Assembly: GCA_948099385.1 (NCBI GenBank)
Contig: CANUEZ040000014.1
Location: forward strand, 3,286,001 to 3,350,000
Source: Fasciola hepatica
Taxonomy: Eukaryota > Platyhelminthes > Trematoda > Plagiorchiida > Fasciolidae
Length of the DNA: 64,000 nucleotides
Direction: 5' to 3'
Part shown: one piece after another, positions 48,300-60,499 of the stretch
Layout of the letters: every line of letters begins with the position of its first letter
How positions within the stretch are numbered: position 1 is the first letter of the stretch
Program-made: the position numbers and the translations under genes
Notes under the pieces: generated by a model
What the model saw: only the letters and a program-made list of their open reading frames with translations
The model's database searches: none
Told to the model about the DNA's origin: nothing

Positions 48300-50760
48300 T
48301 TTTCAACAGATTGTTTTACTTCATCCATAAAAGGATAATTTTGATGTTTTTGTTCGTGGGTTCGTAAATGTTCCACTATAATGTGATCTTTTAATTGCAT
48401 AATGACTGGTTTCACGATCACTTCAGTCTCCTATTAACGAAATCAGTAGACTCTGCCTCCAGAAATATCAGTGGACAAATTAAATATCGGTTGTCTCAAG
48501 TCGAGAACAGTGAAACCGCTTGTGCCTTTAAGTTGTTCATCAGTGGTTTTGAAAGGCAAATTATTACAGTCAACCTTTAGAATATTTATTCATCTAATGA
48601 GAGGCTGATTATTTCGAATAGACCATGACTGTTGACTGACATTAGCTAGCACCGCAATCTCATTACCGGTACGAAAGAATTGTTCGTAGAATAACCCAAT
48701 AAGTGCGATGACTTTTCCCCTCATTGGATAATTCCTCGAGAATTTCATTGATTCAGAGAAGACAAATTGTCCCAATAGTTTTGAATACTGTCCTGCGCAC
48801 TGACTATGTCACCTTGACCGGTGACGAGACGCTTGCGACCTAGATGTCAAGTTCAGCGATCACAAACCGATACAAAACAGACTGGCGTACAAGCTCGATT
48901 CTAGCGGATCGTACACATGCAATGGGATCAAAATATGCTACTACAAGTTGGGGGATTGAATCACTTAGACAAATAGGTGGTGGTCACGGGGATATCAAAT
49001 GAGAGAGACTGGATACAGGTTGTTTCACGCATTTCGTTACTGTTCAACTTCCATTCCAGTCATCAGCAGCCCAAGAACACAAACGAAGCAATGCAAGCAT
49101 ACTGCATCAAAATCGTGGTTCACTTCCACTGGGTCGGCAATCATGCAACTTCATGAGTTGAATCATTCCTATTTCAATGTTTAATAATTTATTCTTAACG
49201 GTGTTCCCCGCAATGTCTCTATATTAAAAAAATGGATGGATTTTCTCACAATGGAATATTTTTCGATCATAAATCGAGCTTCTACCAAAAGTTGTGCCTT
49301 TAAGTGAAAAATTTTCACGAAGCACAAAATCGGCCACACCAAGATTTATCTTTTCAGCGTCAATAAGTATCACCTCTTATTATTTTTCTCTCATTGAAAA
49401 TTGATTAAAGAATCAAAATGACCATACTAAGGGCACCTGCTAAACACTTGGATGCTCCGTGCAAGTATCATTCTATATAAGAAGAATTATCAGCTTCCAT
49501 AGTTTTCAATAGTGAGTTGAGCATTGATACTGCATAGTTAATCACATGATACTTTGTCTCTCTCTTTGAGACAAACTGAGAAGATATCCGTCAAGCGAGT
49601 CCTTCACAACCCGAGTGTTATCGAATAAATGGAGCTAAATCAAGTGGTAACAAGGTAAGACACACCCTCCGCGTCTGATCCGTTGCAATGGTGATTTCCG
49701 TCTTAGACTTTTGATTACCACACACACACCTTGAAACTATCAAGACGGAAATAGAATATGCATTATGTTCAAAGAGTTACTTTGTGAGCTCTATAACGAA
49801 CAATTAAACTGTCGTACGAAAATGAACTGAGGAATATCACGTGCCCGTCTAGGATGGTGCAAGGTGGGTGGTTGTTGTTTGCAAAGAATTAGCGTGCAAA
49901 TACCTTTATCCCTCTTAATCCCGATACATTTCTGGCTTCAATTTATATTTCGTAGAATCACCATCACCACTGAATATGCCTATCTGTGACACCAACTTAT
50001 TATCCAACATTTTCTGCAGTTTATTGCACACACGGTTTTATTGTATCACGCAATAAGGAACATATTTGGCACAACCACACAAAAGCCGTGTGATATCTTC
50101 TTGTGTTGCTCACGTGACCTTCATGGGAACTAGGAGTTATAAGTACTGCTTCACAACCCGGTTTGTTAGTGTGCATGCATATGCGGGTCAGTCGTAACAC
50201 TTTTGTGGGAATTCATCTCCGTTGACCATCAAGTCTAATCGGCTTTTATGAAGTCAGCCTGTCGGCATTATATCTGTTCCCCGACAATTTTAACCTATTT
50301 TACGGCACCTCGCGGTTTTCTTATAGCACTGCTTTTCCACGTACAAACGTTGTCTGGAATCCGTGTATTTTTCCTTTGTCTCAGCAAACCGTCACACATG
50401 TCCATCGGCCGGTGTGGCATAATGGTCATTAAAAATCCATAATTCTAGCACACATAGAACTATACTTGTGGAGTGCATATATCCTGAATACCATCCCTTT
50501 TAATTTAAATAAATTGAGGAAAGTGTAGAATTTCTGGGGTTCATTCACGTCCGCGAAAGCTGAGACACCTTGTTGTTGATTGGGCCACCGTATCCGATCC
50601 CAATTATTCGACGATCTAAATTCTCGGCAAACTGGTCATCCAAACTTCGAATTCAAAAGTGATCCCTCACAATGAACTAACTTTCTATTCCATTCAATTA
50701 TAAAATTGGAAATTCAAAACCCACCAAACCTCAGCAAATTTTACACGTTTAAAACTTATC
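48300..50760. other. no gene recognised
   Basis: AT-rich, short ORFs only. Nothing recognisable on either strand. Confidence 0.5.
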
Positions 50761-50766
50761 AACGGA

Positions 50767-50883
50767 TTAAATGAGTGAATCACTCATTTCTTTCAATTCA
50801 ACAGCATAATTGTCCGTTTTATATTGTGTCGCTATTGTTTCTCCTAATTGTTCGTTGTTCACACAAACCGAGCGGAAAAGATT
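50767..50883 (-). CDS. candidate terminal coding exon
   Basis: Minus strand: acceptor TTGTCATGTGCAG, then 38 codons ending in TAA, reading NLFRSVCVNNEQLGETIATQ and YKTDNYAVELKEMSDSLI. The composition is that of an ordinary soluble protein tail. The frame is also open upstream to 51123, where it is more hydrophobic and less protein-like. Family unknown; no polyadenylation signal confirmed. Confidence 0.27.
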   Translation of the reverse strand, partial: NLFRSVCVNNEQLGETIATQYKTDNYAVELKEMSDSLI

Positions 50884-50899
50884 CTGCACATGACAAATA

Positions 50900-52660
50900 C
50901 CTAGCACAAAACGACGTCTACACAAAGTTTCAACTTTATCGTGTGCAAATTTGAATGACAAAAATAACAAAATTAAATACCTTGCAACTCCGGAATGAGC
51001 AGATGCTGTGATTGATCGATCTGTCAAGCAAGTAATCGTTTGTTCTGGAAAAATGATTATGCAACATTGTTCACTGAAACCCCTCACACAAAGAGTTGAA
51101 TAAGTCTTTATGTAAAAGATCATACTAAAATCCGACTAAACAAGGATGTCATATTTTTCTACAATATCATCTCTCCCGGTGCTGAAGCCGTAGCCATCTG
51201 ATCACTGAGGTAAGTGACCTGCAGATCATGCAAAACATCCGACCAGATCAAAAGCATCATCAGTATTTAGCATTACATGCATTCTTATTTTGCTGATTTT
51301 CTGAGCTGTAATTATATGCCACTTACTGCTTGCAATGAATCAGTTCTCCTTGATTGATATAGAAGGTTATCTTCGTGAAAATGTCAGCATTTCTCGTTGC
51401 ATGACAGGGATATGCCTAAAATTATCAACCAAAGGCCACATTCGTGAGTGGTACGAGCGTTTCGCATTTTAGACAGTCACCTACTGTGAGTGATTGTTTT
51501 GATACTGTAGCGTATTGAACTCGTTTTACAGGGAGAGGAGTGGAAAACTCATATGATATCTTTCTAATAAAGAGCGCAGAATCATAGGGCTCGTTTGTCT
51601 AATACGAATGTGCTGTGGACCTGATGTAATCTCTCACAATAGGCAGTTAATTGACTTTACTGTTTTGCTTAATTTTATTTGTTGCCTAAGAGTGCCTCTT
51701 TATTACTAGTAAGTCAAAGGACCAAACTGAAAACGGTACTTGTCAATAGGTTCTTAGAGTCAACACATTAGTTTGGTGTTCTGCATTCGAATCCTCACAT
51801 TTTCGGTTTACTTCCGCATTCACGAGCCTTCGATAGGGGCGGTCTGTGTCTCCCTAAAATAATTTGCTCTTTGTACTTGACAGAAACGCCCTAATGACAG
51901 AAAATGCCCCAGGGTCGGAGCAGTAACTAAAGTATTATTGATTATGATTTACTGAGAAATCTTGTTCCTTTTTAAAACCCCGAAGTCGAGCAAATCTTCG
52001 AAGTTAAATAGTTTCTACCCTATTCCCTGTGCTTGCTTGTTCATATCGTTTTATGTGCGTCTTATGCTTACTCGAATTTGGTGCAAAATCGCATAAAAAG
52101 CCTGTTTCGAAGGGTTCGGGCAAAATTCTCGACCGGTGACGCCGGTTGTTCATTGTTTCTATCCGCGGATAGTCATATTTCATGAGCAGCCTTCGACAAG
52201 CTATCCTTGTTAGTAAGTACGCTACTTCTGATTCCCCTCTCCCATTGACGATATCATACTGTTCTTGGATTTCCCTCCCAAATGCCTGGAAACATGTGAA
52301 GCTCAATCTTTGTGTAGAAATGCTAGTGAGTTTATCGGACTTTACACATCTCACTTAGTTAGTCATCCAAAGGTCCACCGTAAACTACAGTACACCAAAG
52401 GGTACTTCTGTTCTTTGTGGTTCTTCTATTGATCGTAAGGCATACAGTAAATCTAATTATCTGACCAATTCTACGGACCTCTTACAAACTGTCCGCATGT
52501 CCACATTCCCAAAAATCTGAGTAACCTTGATATATTTGTTAGTTTCACAGATTTTTCCTCAATTCGCTGTCATAATTCTTCCTTACACCTTGCATATGTA
52601 AACGAGTTATTCATTGTTCCCTATGAGTTATGTTACTCTGTCATAACCTGAAGATGTTTC
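50900..52660. other. no confident gene; possibly the upstream part of a LINE
   Basis: An open frame of 116 codons at 52004-52354 (-) is unrecognised. On the plus strand, translated scraps from about 52230 onward might belong to the LINE RT whose tail is at 52667, but I could not align them. A consensus-like donor GAG/GTAAGT at 51209 (+) follows frames that are all closed. Confidence 0.35.
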
Positions 52661-52666
52661 GTAGAG

Positions 52667-52849
52667 CTAAGAAAAAGAGTGCATAAATCCCGTTTTCATG
52701 AAATTCAAAGGATCCAGTCCACTCCCGTGCGCTTTCTAATTAAATCTCAAAGGGATACAGTGTTAGGTAACAAGAACTGCAGCGAAAGGTTGAAGGCCCT
52801 GAAACAATTGTGTTGGACCACGCTGCAGTTAGGTATTTTGGGTGATTAG
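52667..52849 (+). pseudogene. LINE reverse transcriptase C-terminal fragment
   Basis: An open frame ending at a TAG reads FHEIQRIQSTPVRFLIKSQR, then CSERLKALKQLCWTTLQLGI and LGD. This follows the pattern past the catalytic core of CR1/jockey-type RTs (LExVQRxxTRxx...YxERLxxLxLxxLxxRRxRGD). A later segment near 53070-53130 (LRGSLKSVSCMYDKCTQER) could match the RGHSLKL...RxxFFSxR stretch normally found next. The assignment rests on spacing of a few residues, so it is moderate. Different in sequence from the CR1-like copy at the left end. Confidence 0.42.
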
Positions 52850-53129
52850 AATCACCAGTTATTCCGAAGTTCTGATGCAGTCTCTTTTCTTCCTCCTTAT
52901 ACTGAATGGTGAGTCGAATACCTTGACACCCGGTTTTTTCTCAAAATTTTACGGAAAGTTTATTGCAATAATTATGGTGGCCCTAACTTGCCAACTTTTA
53001 GGTGACCAAAGGCCTGCTCTTCCGAACTTTAATCCTATCAGGCGGGACTATCCAAATGATGCCTTAATTCTAAGGGGATCCCTCAAGTCAGTGAGCTGTA
53101 TGTATGACAAATGCACCCAAGAAAGGATG

Positions 53130-54025
53130 TAGCAAAGATCATCGGATAGCTTATAAACCTAATTTATTGAAAATATTTCGGAACTTAATTCTGAACCGCG
53201 TAATTCCCCTAGTTCACTTCTCTGACTCAAACAATTTGCCTCTAAACCCTACTTGTGAAACCTTGACGTTTTCGGCCGCACTGGTAATCACAGCCTCTGT
53301 TCTTGGCGGCTGTGGTCGTACTAATAGGGCAATAATAGTCGTTTAACCTACTACAGCGTTTGATTTGCTTCCTTGTGTTACTCTTCTTCGCATTTTGCAT
53401 TCTTTTGTGACCACCCAGTACGGAGAAGACCAATCTGCTTCCGAACCACCTGGACCTATCAACACCAAAACTACAGTTTATGCAAAATGCCTGCTGATCA
53501 TAACCGAATCCTGGCCTGAAAACATATTGGTCAAACTGCTATTCACAAGTAGCAACCGCTGAGTGGTTAGCATGGTTATGCACCCCTTTGGGTGACTGGG
53601 TTCAGACAATAGGTGGCGCTTGATTGGTCACCGTCGGCTCTGTTCTTGTCCTGAAGTCAGGACACACGAAAATGTGCTGGAACCTTGGCAACGCATCATA
53701 CTGTCTGCTAAAAGAACTAGGACATCTACTGGCAATGTGCCAGCACAAACCTATACATGCGTGATAATGGAGTTGTTCTGTTATAGACAACACAAAATGT
53801 GAGTAATTTCCGAATCTCCTACAGTTTGCTTCTTTTAGTAACTGGAAATCTTCTAAAATCATACAGGGAGTTTTTCAGAGTACCATTCTAGCCCAAACTT
53901 TTCTTCTTTCACAATAGTCGGCTCACCATTTATCCTAATCTAAAAGCCTGCAAATAAGCTGATGTTCGTCCACCATGTTCCCTCAAAGGAAACGAAATTT
54001 GAATAGCCTGAAAAGTTCCACAGTC
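53130..54025. other. no gene; possible SINE-like segment at 53565-53690
   Basis: TGGTTAGCATGG followed 28 bases later by GGGTTCAGACA resembles decayed pol III A and B boxes. Further on, CCTGAAGTCAGGAC and CGAAAATG are faintly hammerhead-like. Too degenerate to call. Short ORFs in the area are unrecognised. Confidence 0.3.
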
Positions 54026-54032
54026 CTGGTCA

Positions 54033-54479
54033 CATTAGGAACAAGAAGCTGGAGAGCGAGCAATTGTTTTCAATGAGTCCTATACGTGCTCTTAAAATTC
54101 ATATAGGTGAGGTAACATAGAGATGCTTTAGCCATTAGCCGGAGTAAATGTCATTGTCGGGGCTTTAGGAAGAAGGGGGTTGGTGGGGAGGGGTGTCTCT
54201 ATCGTGTACATGTTGTGGTGAGAGTTTCACTCCCACCGAACCCCAAAAGTCCACTGTCGATTACCTCTCGTGACGGTGGGAGTGAAATTCTCACCACAAC
54301 AAGCACACGATAGAGACACCCCTCCCCACCAACCCGCTTTTTCCTAACACCACGATAATGACCTTTACTCCGACCAATGGCTAACACATTCCAATGTTAC
54401 CTCACCCACTTGAATTGTAACAGCACGTATAGGACTCATTGAAAACAATTGTTCGCTCTCCAGCGTCTTGTTCCTAATG
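54033..54479. mobile_element. large palindrome, probably a foldback or MITE-like element
   Basis: Left arm 54033-54238 and right arm 54274-54479 are each 206 bases and are reverse complements of one another at roughly 88% by eye, around a 35-base centre. The outer ends read CATTAGGAACAAGA and the inner part is marked by GGTTGGTGGGGAGGGGTGTC. No ORF. The 12-base word GAAACGAAATTT lies at 53989-54000 and again at 54479-54490, which could be a target duplication although 32 bases separate it from the left arm. RNA from either strand would form a hairpin of about 200 pairs. Confidence 0.85.
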
Positions 54480-54494
54480 AAACGAAATTTCGCA

Positions 54495-56910
54495 TGTTCT
54501 AAAAAATGTCCTCAATTAATTTGGTAACTGATCCCTATCTCTCCGTGGCCATCACACAAATGTTCTGAAGTACGCTGGTATACACTTTATTCTTCCGTAA
54601 AACTTGCCTACGAAAAGTTATCTGACAGCATTTGCGTATTGTTAACTAGCATTTCCCTGAAGCTTCTTATAGATGCAACCTGGGAGCGATTCCGAATCAT
54701 AAAGTTTCTTGGTCTAGTTAAGGTAAACCAAATTTCACTAAGTTTCCCAGACACCTTTTTTCTATCGTTAAAACCTAGAGAACTCGGTTCTCTAAAAATA
54801 TATGTCAATTTTTAACCCATTGCACTCTTACTCACTGGCTTTGCTGTTCCCTGGCAATTCTTTGTAGAGCTAAAGGAAAATGTTCTGATGTTTTCACCAC
54901 TTGTGGACAGAGACCAAACAAATCATGATATTTTGACCCATCTCGGTCGGTACCTGAAATTATCTTTATTATCTCATTTATATTTCTGACCTTCACGTTC
55001 AATTCACAGCTGGTCCTTTATGGTCATTTCTAAAGGGTTCGACCGTAAGACTTGAACACAATGAAAACTCATCAGCTCATTGGCATGAATTGACGATGTT
55101 TACCTAACCATGACGTTATCGTACTCAAAGTGGAAACCTTTTGACAGGACGGTATATTCCCAACAAAACAGAAATTAGAACTCGTCAAAGTGATTATCTA
55201 CAGAGGCACACAGGTCGTTATACGTTATTCCTGAAAGTAATAGGATTTACAGAACTAAACCCACTGCATAAGCGAAGAAGCCTGGCTCTGTTTTCAAGCC
55301 GTAGTGGGCATATGAATTGAAGACGCTCCCACAAAAGTCGAACGATAGGTGACAAATGCTGCTTTTCAGAGCTTCTCAACGTTGAATTGTACTCAATACG
55401 AACTAGATTAGGAAGCACAGTTCAAAAGAGAATGAACGAGAAATGCATTTTCTATCCTCTCTAGATGAGGTTTCCAACAATGTGTGCTACGCCTCATCAC
55501 CCGGATGGGCTTTGTGTCAGTGAGAGTTGGTTTGTTTATAATGTGAAAACTATGCAATGCTGAATTAATTCTGCTCGCATAAGTCGGAATCCATTTTCCT
55601 GAAACATAGTTATGGCCTCCAAGTTTTTTTGAAAATGGATTTTCCTTGACTTACGCTTGCTGCCGAGTGGATCTTTCCGGCTAGATTACACCTGCCGGAC
55701 AGTTTTTCAGCTTTACCAGTCTTCTTAGAGTCCTTCGGTTTTATGGTTTACTGGCGTGTTATCAAACCCGTCTTTATGACAACGAAAGGCAGCCAACTCA
55801 CCTCAGATGGATGCGTATGACATCCGCTTTCCGTAGGCGCCAAAATTCCCATAAATGAAGACCACTGGTAATCATTTCCGTACGCAAATATAACCAAATA
55901 GCTACCCTTCCCAGCTTGCAACCGTTACTGTCTGCTTGGAGAGTATTCTATATTTTTCTCAAACCCCGGTCGGCAAAGTACTGGTGTATTTAAACGACTA
56001 GAATGTGTTTACTTGTTCTTCATTTTTATTTTGACGTGGGATTAATAATATTTCTTTCTTGACAACCGCATACGAAATTAGACTATTTTTTTCACTGTTA
56101 CACTGGGAATAGATTGATAGAAAAATCGTCAAAAATATACAGATGTCTAAGGATGATTGATTTCATCAAGTTATGTAACAGTTTTTGCAAAATCCCGGGG
56201 GAGGATAAAAAAAGTTAAATCGGTTTTGATAAGTGGCAAGAGATCAAACTCGGTCAACGGAGGACAAAAGGATAGAGATTCAACAAAGGTCAGTCTTTCT
56301 TGTAAACTTCCAAGTATAGATCCATGCTACTTAACTTCTGTCCAAAAGTGAGTATAATAGGAAAACCAGCCAAGTGCTCGTTTACTCCCCTAGCTTTGTA
56401 TGGCAACACATTTATTAACATTCTGAACAGAATTCTAAAATAAATAATTCGGGATTCATAACATCTTTTATTCTCTAGACTGGGATAGATCCCAGAAACT
56501 ATCTTACAACAACTGGTTTGGCATACAAGTTTACCATAAGAAGGTTCAATTTTCCGAATCCTCTAAGCAATAAACATCAGTCAAGATATCCAATAAGCTT
56601 ATCAATGATATAGAGATCTCCGGTTAAGAAAAGCTCCGACAGAACCTGAGAGTTAGATCGTAGACTGTTCTGTACTTACCTCGGATTTTGTTGAAAAATC
56701 GGACCATATCGTGTTTTATCCTTGGAAGTAGTTCAGTTACAAGATGAACACTATTCCCACTGATAGACAAAGATTTGTATTAGAAAAAACAATGGTGAAC
56801 ACTATACTCATAGAGAACCAGGTATCTAGACACTTACAAATACTACTACAGCTTGGATTCATTTTGGAAAACCTACACAAGAGACTGAAAACTTTCGTAA
56901 CCTAAAAGCT
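54495..56910. other. no gene seen
   Basis: AT-rich, short ORFs only. No motif recognised. Confidence 0.5.
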
Positions 56911-56914
56911 TTAG

Positions 56915-58140
56915 CCCCGGAAATCGCCAATGATTCAAAAGAGTTGAATTCTGTTAAGGTCTATATTTTGCATGAAAAATTCGGCTTACCACGAGATTGC
57001 CCGAAGCTTATTCGATGTTCTCGATCCTATCCGAAAACGCCTCACTTTTCCTTGTTTACGACACTTCTTCGAACTTCCGAAATCTCCTAACAGTTCGAGA
57101 GTAACGACAAACAAAATGTATTCAACGTATGTCGAACCTCTTTCACCAAAGTATCCCCTCGAGAAAATGTTGATAGCCTCTGTGATGTCATCTTATGTAA
57201 AGGAGTGGCCCTGCTTATCCCAACTGATTAATTAAAAGGCCTCATCCTTCATTGTACAGTTTGGAGGAAAGACGTACGGACAGTCTTATGACGTGGCAAT
57301 GGGAAGACCCTAGGCCCCACATTAGCAGATATTTCCTGGGACTAGTTGAAAACCAGTTGACTGATCAAATTACTCAGTTTCCTTGGTACAAAAGTCATTT
57401 TGACTATATTTTATTGATTTCAAGTGATAAAACTTTCACCAACCTCAATTATATTTTCAGTCCTTCAGATGCGAATTTATCCGTGTCGTACTAAAAAGTA
57501 TCCAACTTGAGCTGACCCAACTAAGACATTACAGTCACAAGGCGTTCCGACGTCACACTACAATGGACTATTTACAGAAAAGCAACACGAAGCAGATGTT
57601 ACTTGCATTTTTCTGGATTAGCCGCGGTGGCGTGAAAAGGCTGTTTGGTCAGAACACTTTTCTACAGGGCTCCAGAAATAAGCACCCCTGGTCAGCTTCA
57701 AAAGAGAACCCTGTTTGCCGATGGTTATCCGGAAATGTTCATTGAGCACCCCAGTAAACCACGATGCAAAACGGAACCCACTTTGATAGCTGAACAAAGG
57801 CAGGTCATTCTATTCATTCATTTTAAAAGTGGCTACATTTGTAATCATTTACATCATTACTTAAGCTCCGCTTCAGGCCGGACTTATATGACAGCCCGAT
57901 TACGCACTGTGCAGACCACCATAGGATTAAGATTCAAAGATCACCCTCACAGTAGCATCGCTTTGAATGTCCCTTACATCGTATACCAGCTCAAGGGCAG
58001 GTGCGGTAACAAGTACATCAGCAGAACAGAACGATTCTTGGCCCAAAGAGTGACTGAACACAGCCCGAAAGGGTTTTTGCACTCGAAGACTCAGCTGGAC
58101 CGCGCATAAATTCTTGCACGAAATCCAGCATCGGCACTGG
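56915..58140 (+). pseudogene. Penelope-like element, RT plus GIY-YIG endonuclease (PLE-D)
   Basis: RT starts with a decayed KxHK...LRPI block (LRSIFCMKNSAYHEIA at about 56953-57000), followed by LFDVLDPIRKRLT. Motif A is STYVEPLSPKYPLEKM (about 57122-57168). Motif B is SYDVAMGRP with a nearby FGGKTYGQ (about 57260-57315), then ITQFPWYKSHFDYILLIS, where YVDD has become HFDYI. The thumb has YRKATRSRCYLHFSGLAAVA and LVRTLFYRAPEISTPGQLQK. The endonuclease at about 57965-58070 reads VPYIVYQLKGRCGNKYISRT followed by ERFLAQRVTEHSPK, with YIG changed to YIS. The frame from 57645 to 58109 is open for 154 codons, so the 3' part is better kept than the RT. The N terminus and the C-terminal LCxQK tail are missing or unreadable. 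Confidence 0.87.
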
Positions 58141-58149
58141 GGAAGCATC

Positions 58150-60280
58150 TACCATAAAAAGGTTACTGAGATGACTTAAATAGGTCATTCAAAGTACGAT
58201 TACGCGACAGGAGTGCAAAACAGATGGGGTATAGGTAACCTATGTTGCTTAAGGCAGAACTCCACCCCCAACCCCTCCTAGTGCACAAAAAGAATCCTTG
58301 CGAACGATCTGCATTCCTTGGCATTATCCACACAACCCCACAAAAATCACCAATTAGTTTATTAAAAAAGCTTTGCTTATTTTCTCTACTGTGTACCTCA
58401 CGTGCCGTATCACGTAAATTGATATTCTACATATGCGGTTAACGAGTGTGAAAGAAATGCTAGAACCCCGCAGTATATGTCTTCTTTCCGTTCTCGTTAA
58501 CCTAATTTTGGGCAAAACGTACTGGTTTTGCAAGTGACATTTTCGAAAGTTTGTATTCACTTATTTTGTCCGAAAAAATACAGGTCCTATTCGTGGTTGA
58601 ACAAGCCAATCTGAAGCTGGAATCGTTTTCCTATTCTTCTAAACATTGGTAAAGTTTTCATTAAACATTGCATTTTCTGAGAACACGGGTGAGGAGAATT
58701 TCGTAGAAACCACATTACGCTTATTTGCAGGTATTTACCGTTTGAACAACACGTCGTTTTGAAATCCATGCATAAGCTTAAATATTCTACAGACCTGTTG
58801 AAGTAGGTTGACAATCATTCATGGGAGGAAGGTATAAATCGCTGCGCTTTGTAATGTTTCATTCGGACAGAAAAATTTCTGTCTTTTCTGGTACTTAAAT
58901 TCCCGAAGCAAGAAAGAGCAAAACAAACAAGTTTGGAACAGCAAATTCGTCGTATGAATAGATTAATAGGACAAGTTTCCAAAATAAGGATTTGCATAAA
59001 GCAGTTGCTTACTTAACAAATCAAACTCCCACAAATGAATTCGAAGCATATTTTCCTCAGGTATTGTCTGACAGAATTATTGGTCCGTTTCTCTTTGCGA
59101 CAGATCAGAACTGAACATGAGAAATCCATTTTTCCTGAGTTTATGTGCCTTGCGATCTTATCACGCTTCTCATAGTACCACACCTGTTTTTCCAACTGCT
59201 TTGAGAGCATTTTCAAATCATTCAGAGACTTCCAGTTAAAAAGTCTATAAGATTAGAAGAAAAATGCAGAATGGTGCCTCAAATCCTCTCCATGTACATG
59301 CTAAAACTTTCGGATCTGGAATCTTCTGATCGTGAAATGCACTAATAGTTTCACAGTGAACAAACGAGAATGCTGAGTTAAAATGGTTAATCAGTTTGAC
59401 GATTATTACTTAATTCTAGCAGGTTCGATTTGGGATGGTACAATAACACTGTGAAGGATTTCGTCAGGTCACCAAGTTGACCTGCCGAGATTACTACTTT
59501 GTTAGTTGTTCTACCTGAGAAGAGGGAATGACTGGATAATCATTTTTATCTTGTCGTTCCCAATCAGCTGAATCCAAATATACAATTTTGATAGCATTTT
59601 ATCCCGGTTTCATCATTAGTGAGACAAGCTGAACAAGCGCATGTCGAGGAATCATTTGATAAAACAACTTATGTTTACTTTTCAGCTATTACTTCAGCAC
59701 CTTGTGACTTCCGTCAGTAGATGAATTCGTGTTAACGCCAAGCGAAGTAGTACAGGTCGTAGGAAAGCTTCGAGCTCTGGTTTGCACAGCTCAACGTGAT
59801 GTTTTTTAAAAAAAAACCAGACCACTTTTCGATTCCTCTGGGAAGCATTGGATTAAATTTCTATTAAACCAGCTCAGTAAGCTAATAAAACAAAAACCCT
59901 TGTCCAGAATGGCAATGTAAACAGCTTATGTTACAGGCAGTCAGAAAAAGCGAATAGCTAGCCTTTTTACTGTCGCAAAAAATCTCTTTCAATGTTGTGT
60001 TTATTCTCAGCTGAAACAGGCTCTTTGTTCATTAATGCTGTTACTGATAGAGAAATCCATTTTGTTTCTGAACTCGCGCATGATCACCATGTCTGACCAA
60101 AATCGAACAAAGCCGATCAGACGACCAGTGAATAGTGCTCTCATGAATGGGCTGCATAGTCCTTAAAAATAATTCGTCCATTCCTAAAAACACCTTAGGC
60201 ATTCTCTAAAAACAGTTATCTAGTGTAGTGAGCAGGCTGTTAGCAGTCGCGTTAGAGGTCTACTTAAGTAAGTGTAGTAT
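58150..60280. other. no gene seen
   Basis: AT-rich; several short ORFs on both strands with no known motif. The (-) ORFs near 58587-59216 are unrecognised. Confidence 0.45.
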
Positions 60281-60284
60281 CCTG

Positions 60285-60492
60285 TTGATGAGCTTACCGA
60301 GCCTTTATGCTCAAGATTTTCTTTCCTATATTTTGAAGACCGAACCCAAGCAACCCCCCTTGAGGAACACCGATCTTTGCGTATTACACTAGGTAGCCAG
60401 GAACACGACCTTTTCCTTCTCAAATGTAGTTTCAAGCAATCAATTACTTGATGTATAATAATCAGTGGATGAAAGTATAGTCCCAACAGCAA
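60285..60492 (-). pseudogene. possible LINE reverse transcriptase fragment
   Basis: One minus-strand frame contains VIDCLKLHLRRKRSCSWL and the next, after a one-base shift, YAKIGVPQGGLLGFG. Order and spacing fit the WLxSYLxxRxQ...GVPQGSxLGP motif B region of CR1/R1/jockey RTs. No YADD motif was found downstream, so the call depends on this single block. Confidence 0.38.
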
Positions 60493-60499
60493 TCGAATT

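Noticed and set aside
51178..51215. Strong GTAAGT donor at 51209 (+)
   Set aside because: All three frames upstream have stops within a few codons, so no coding exon can end there; a non-coding exon cannot be excluded.
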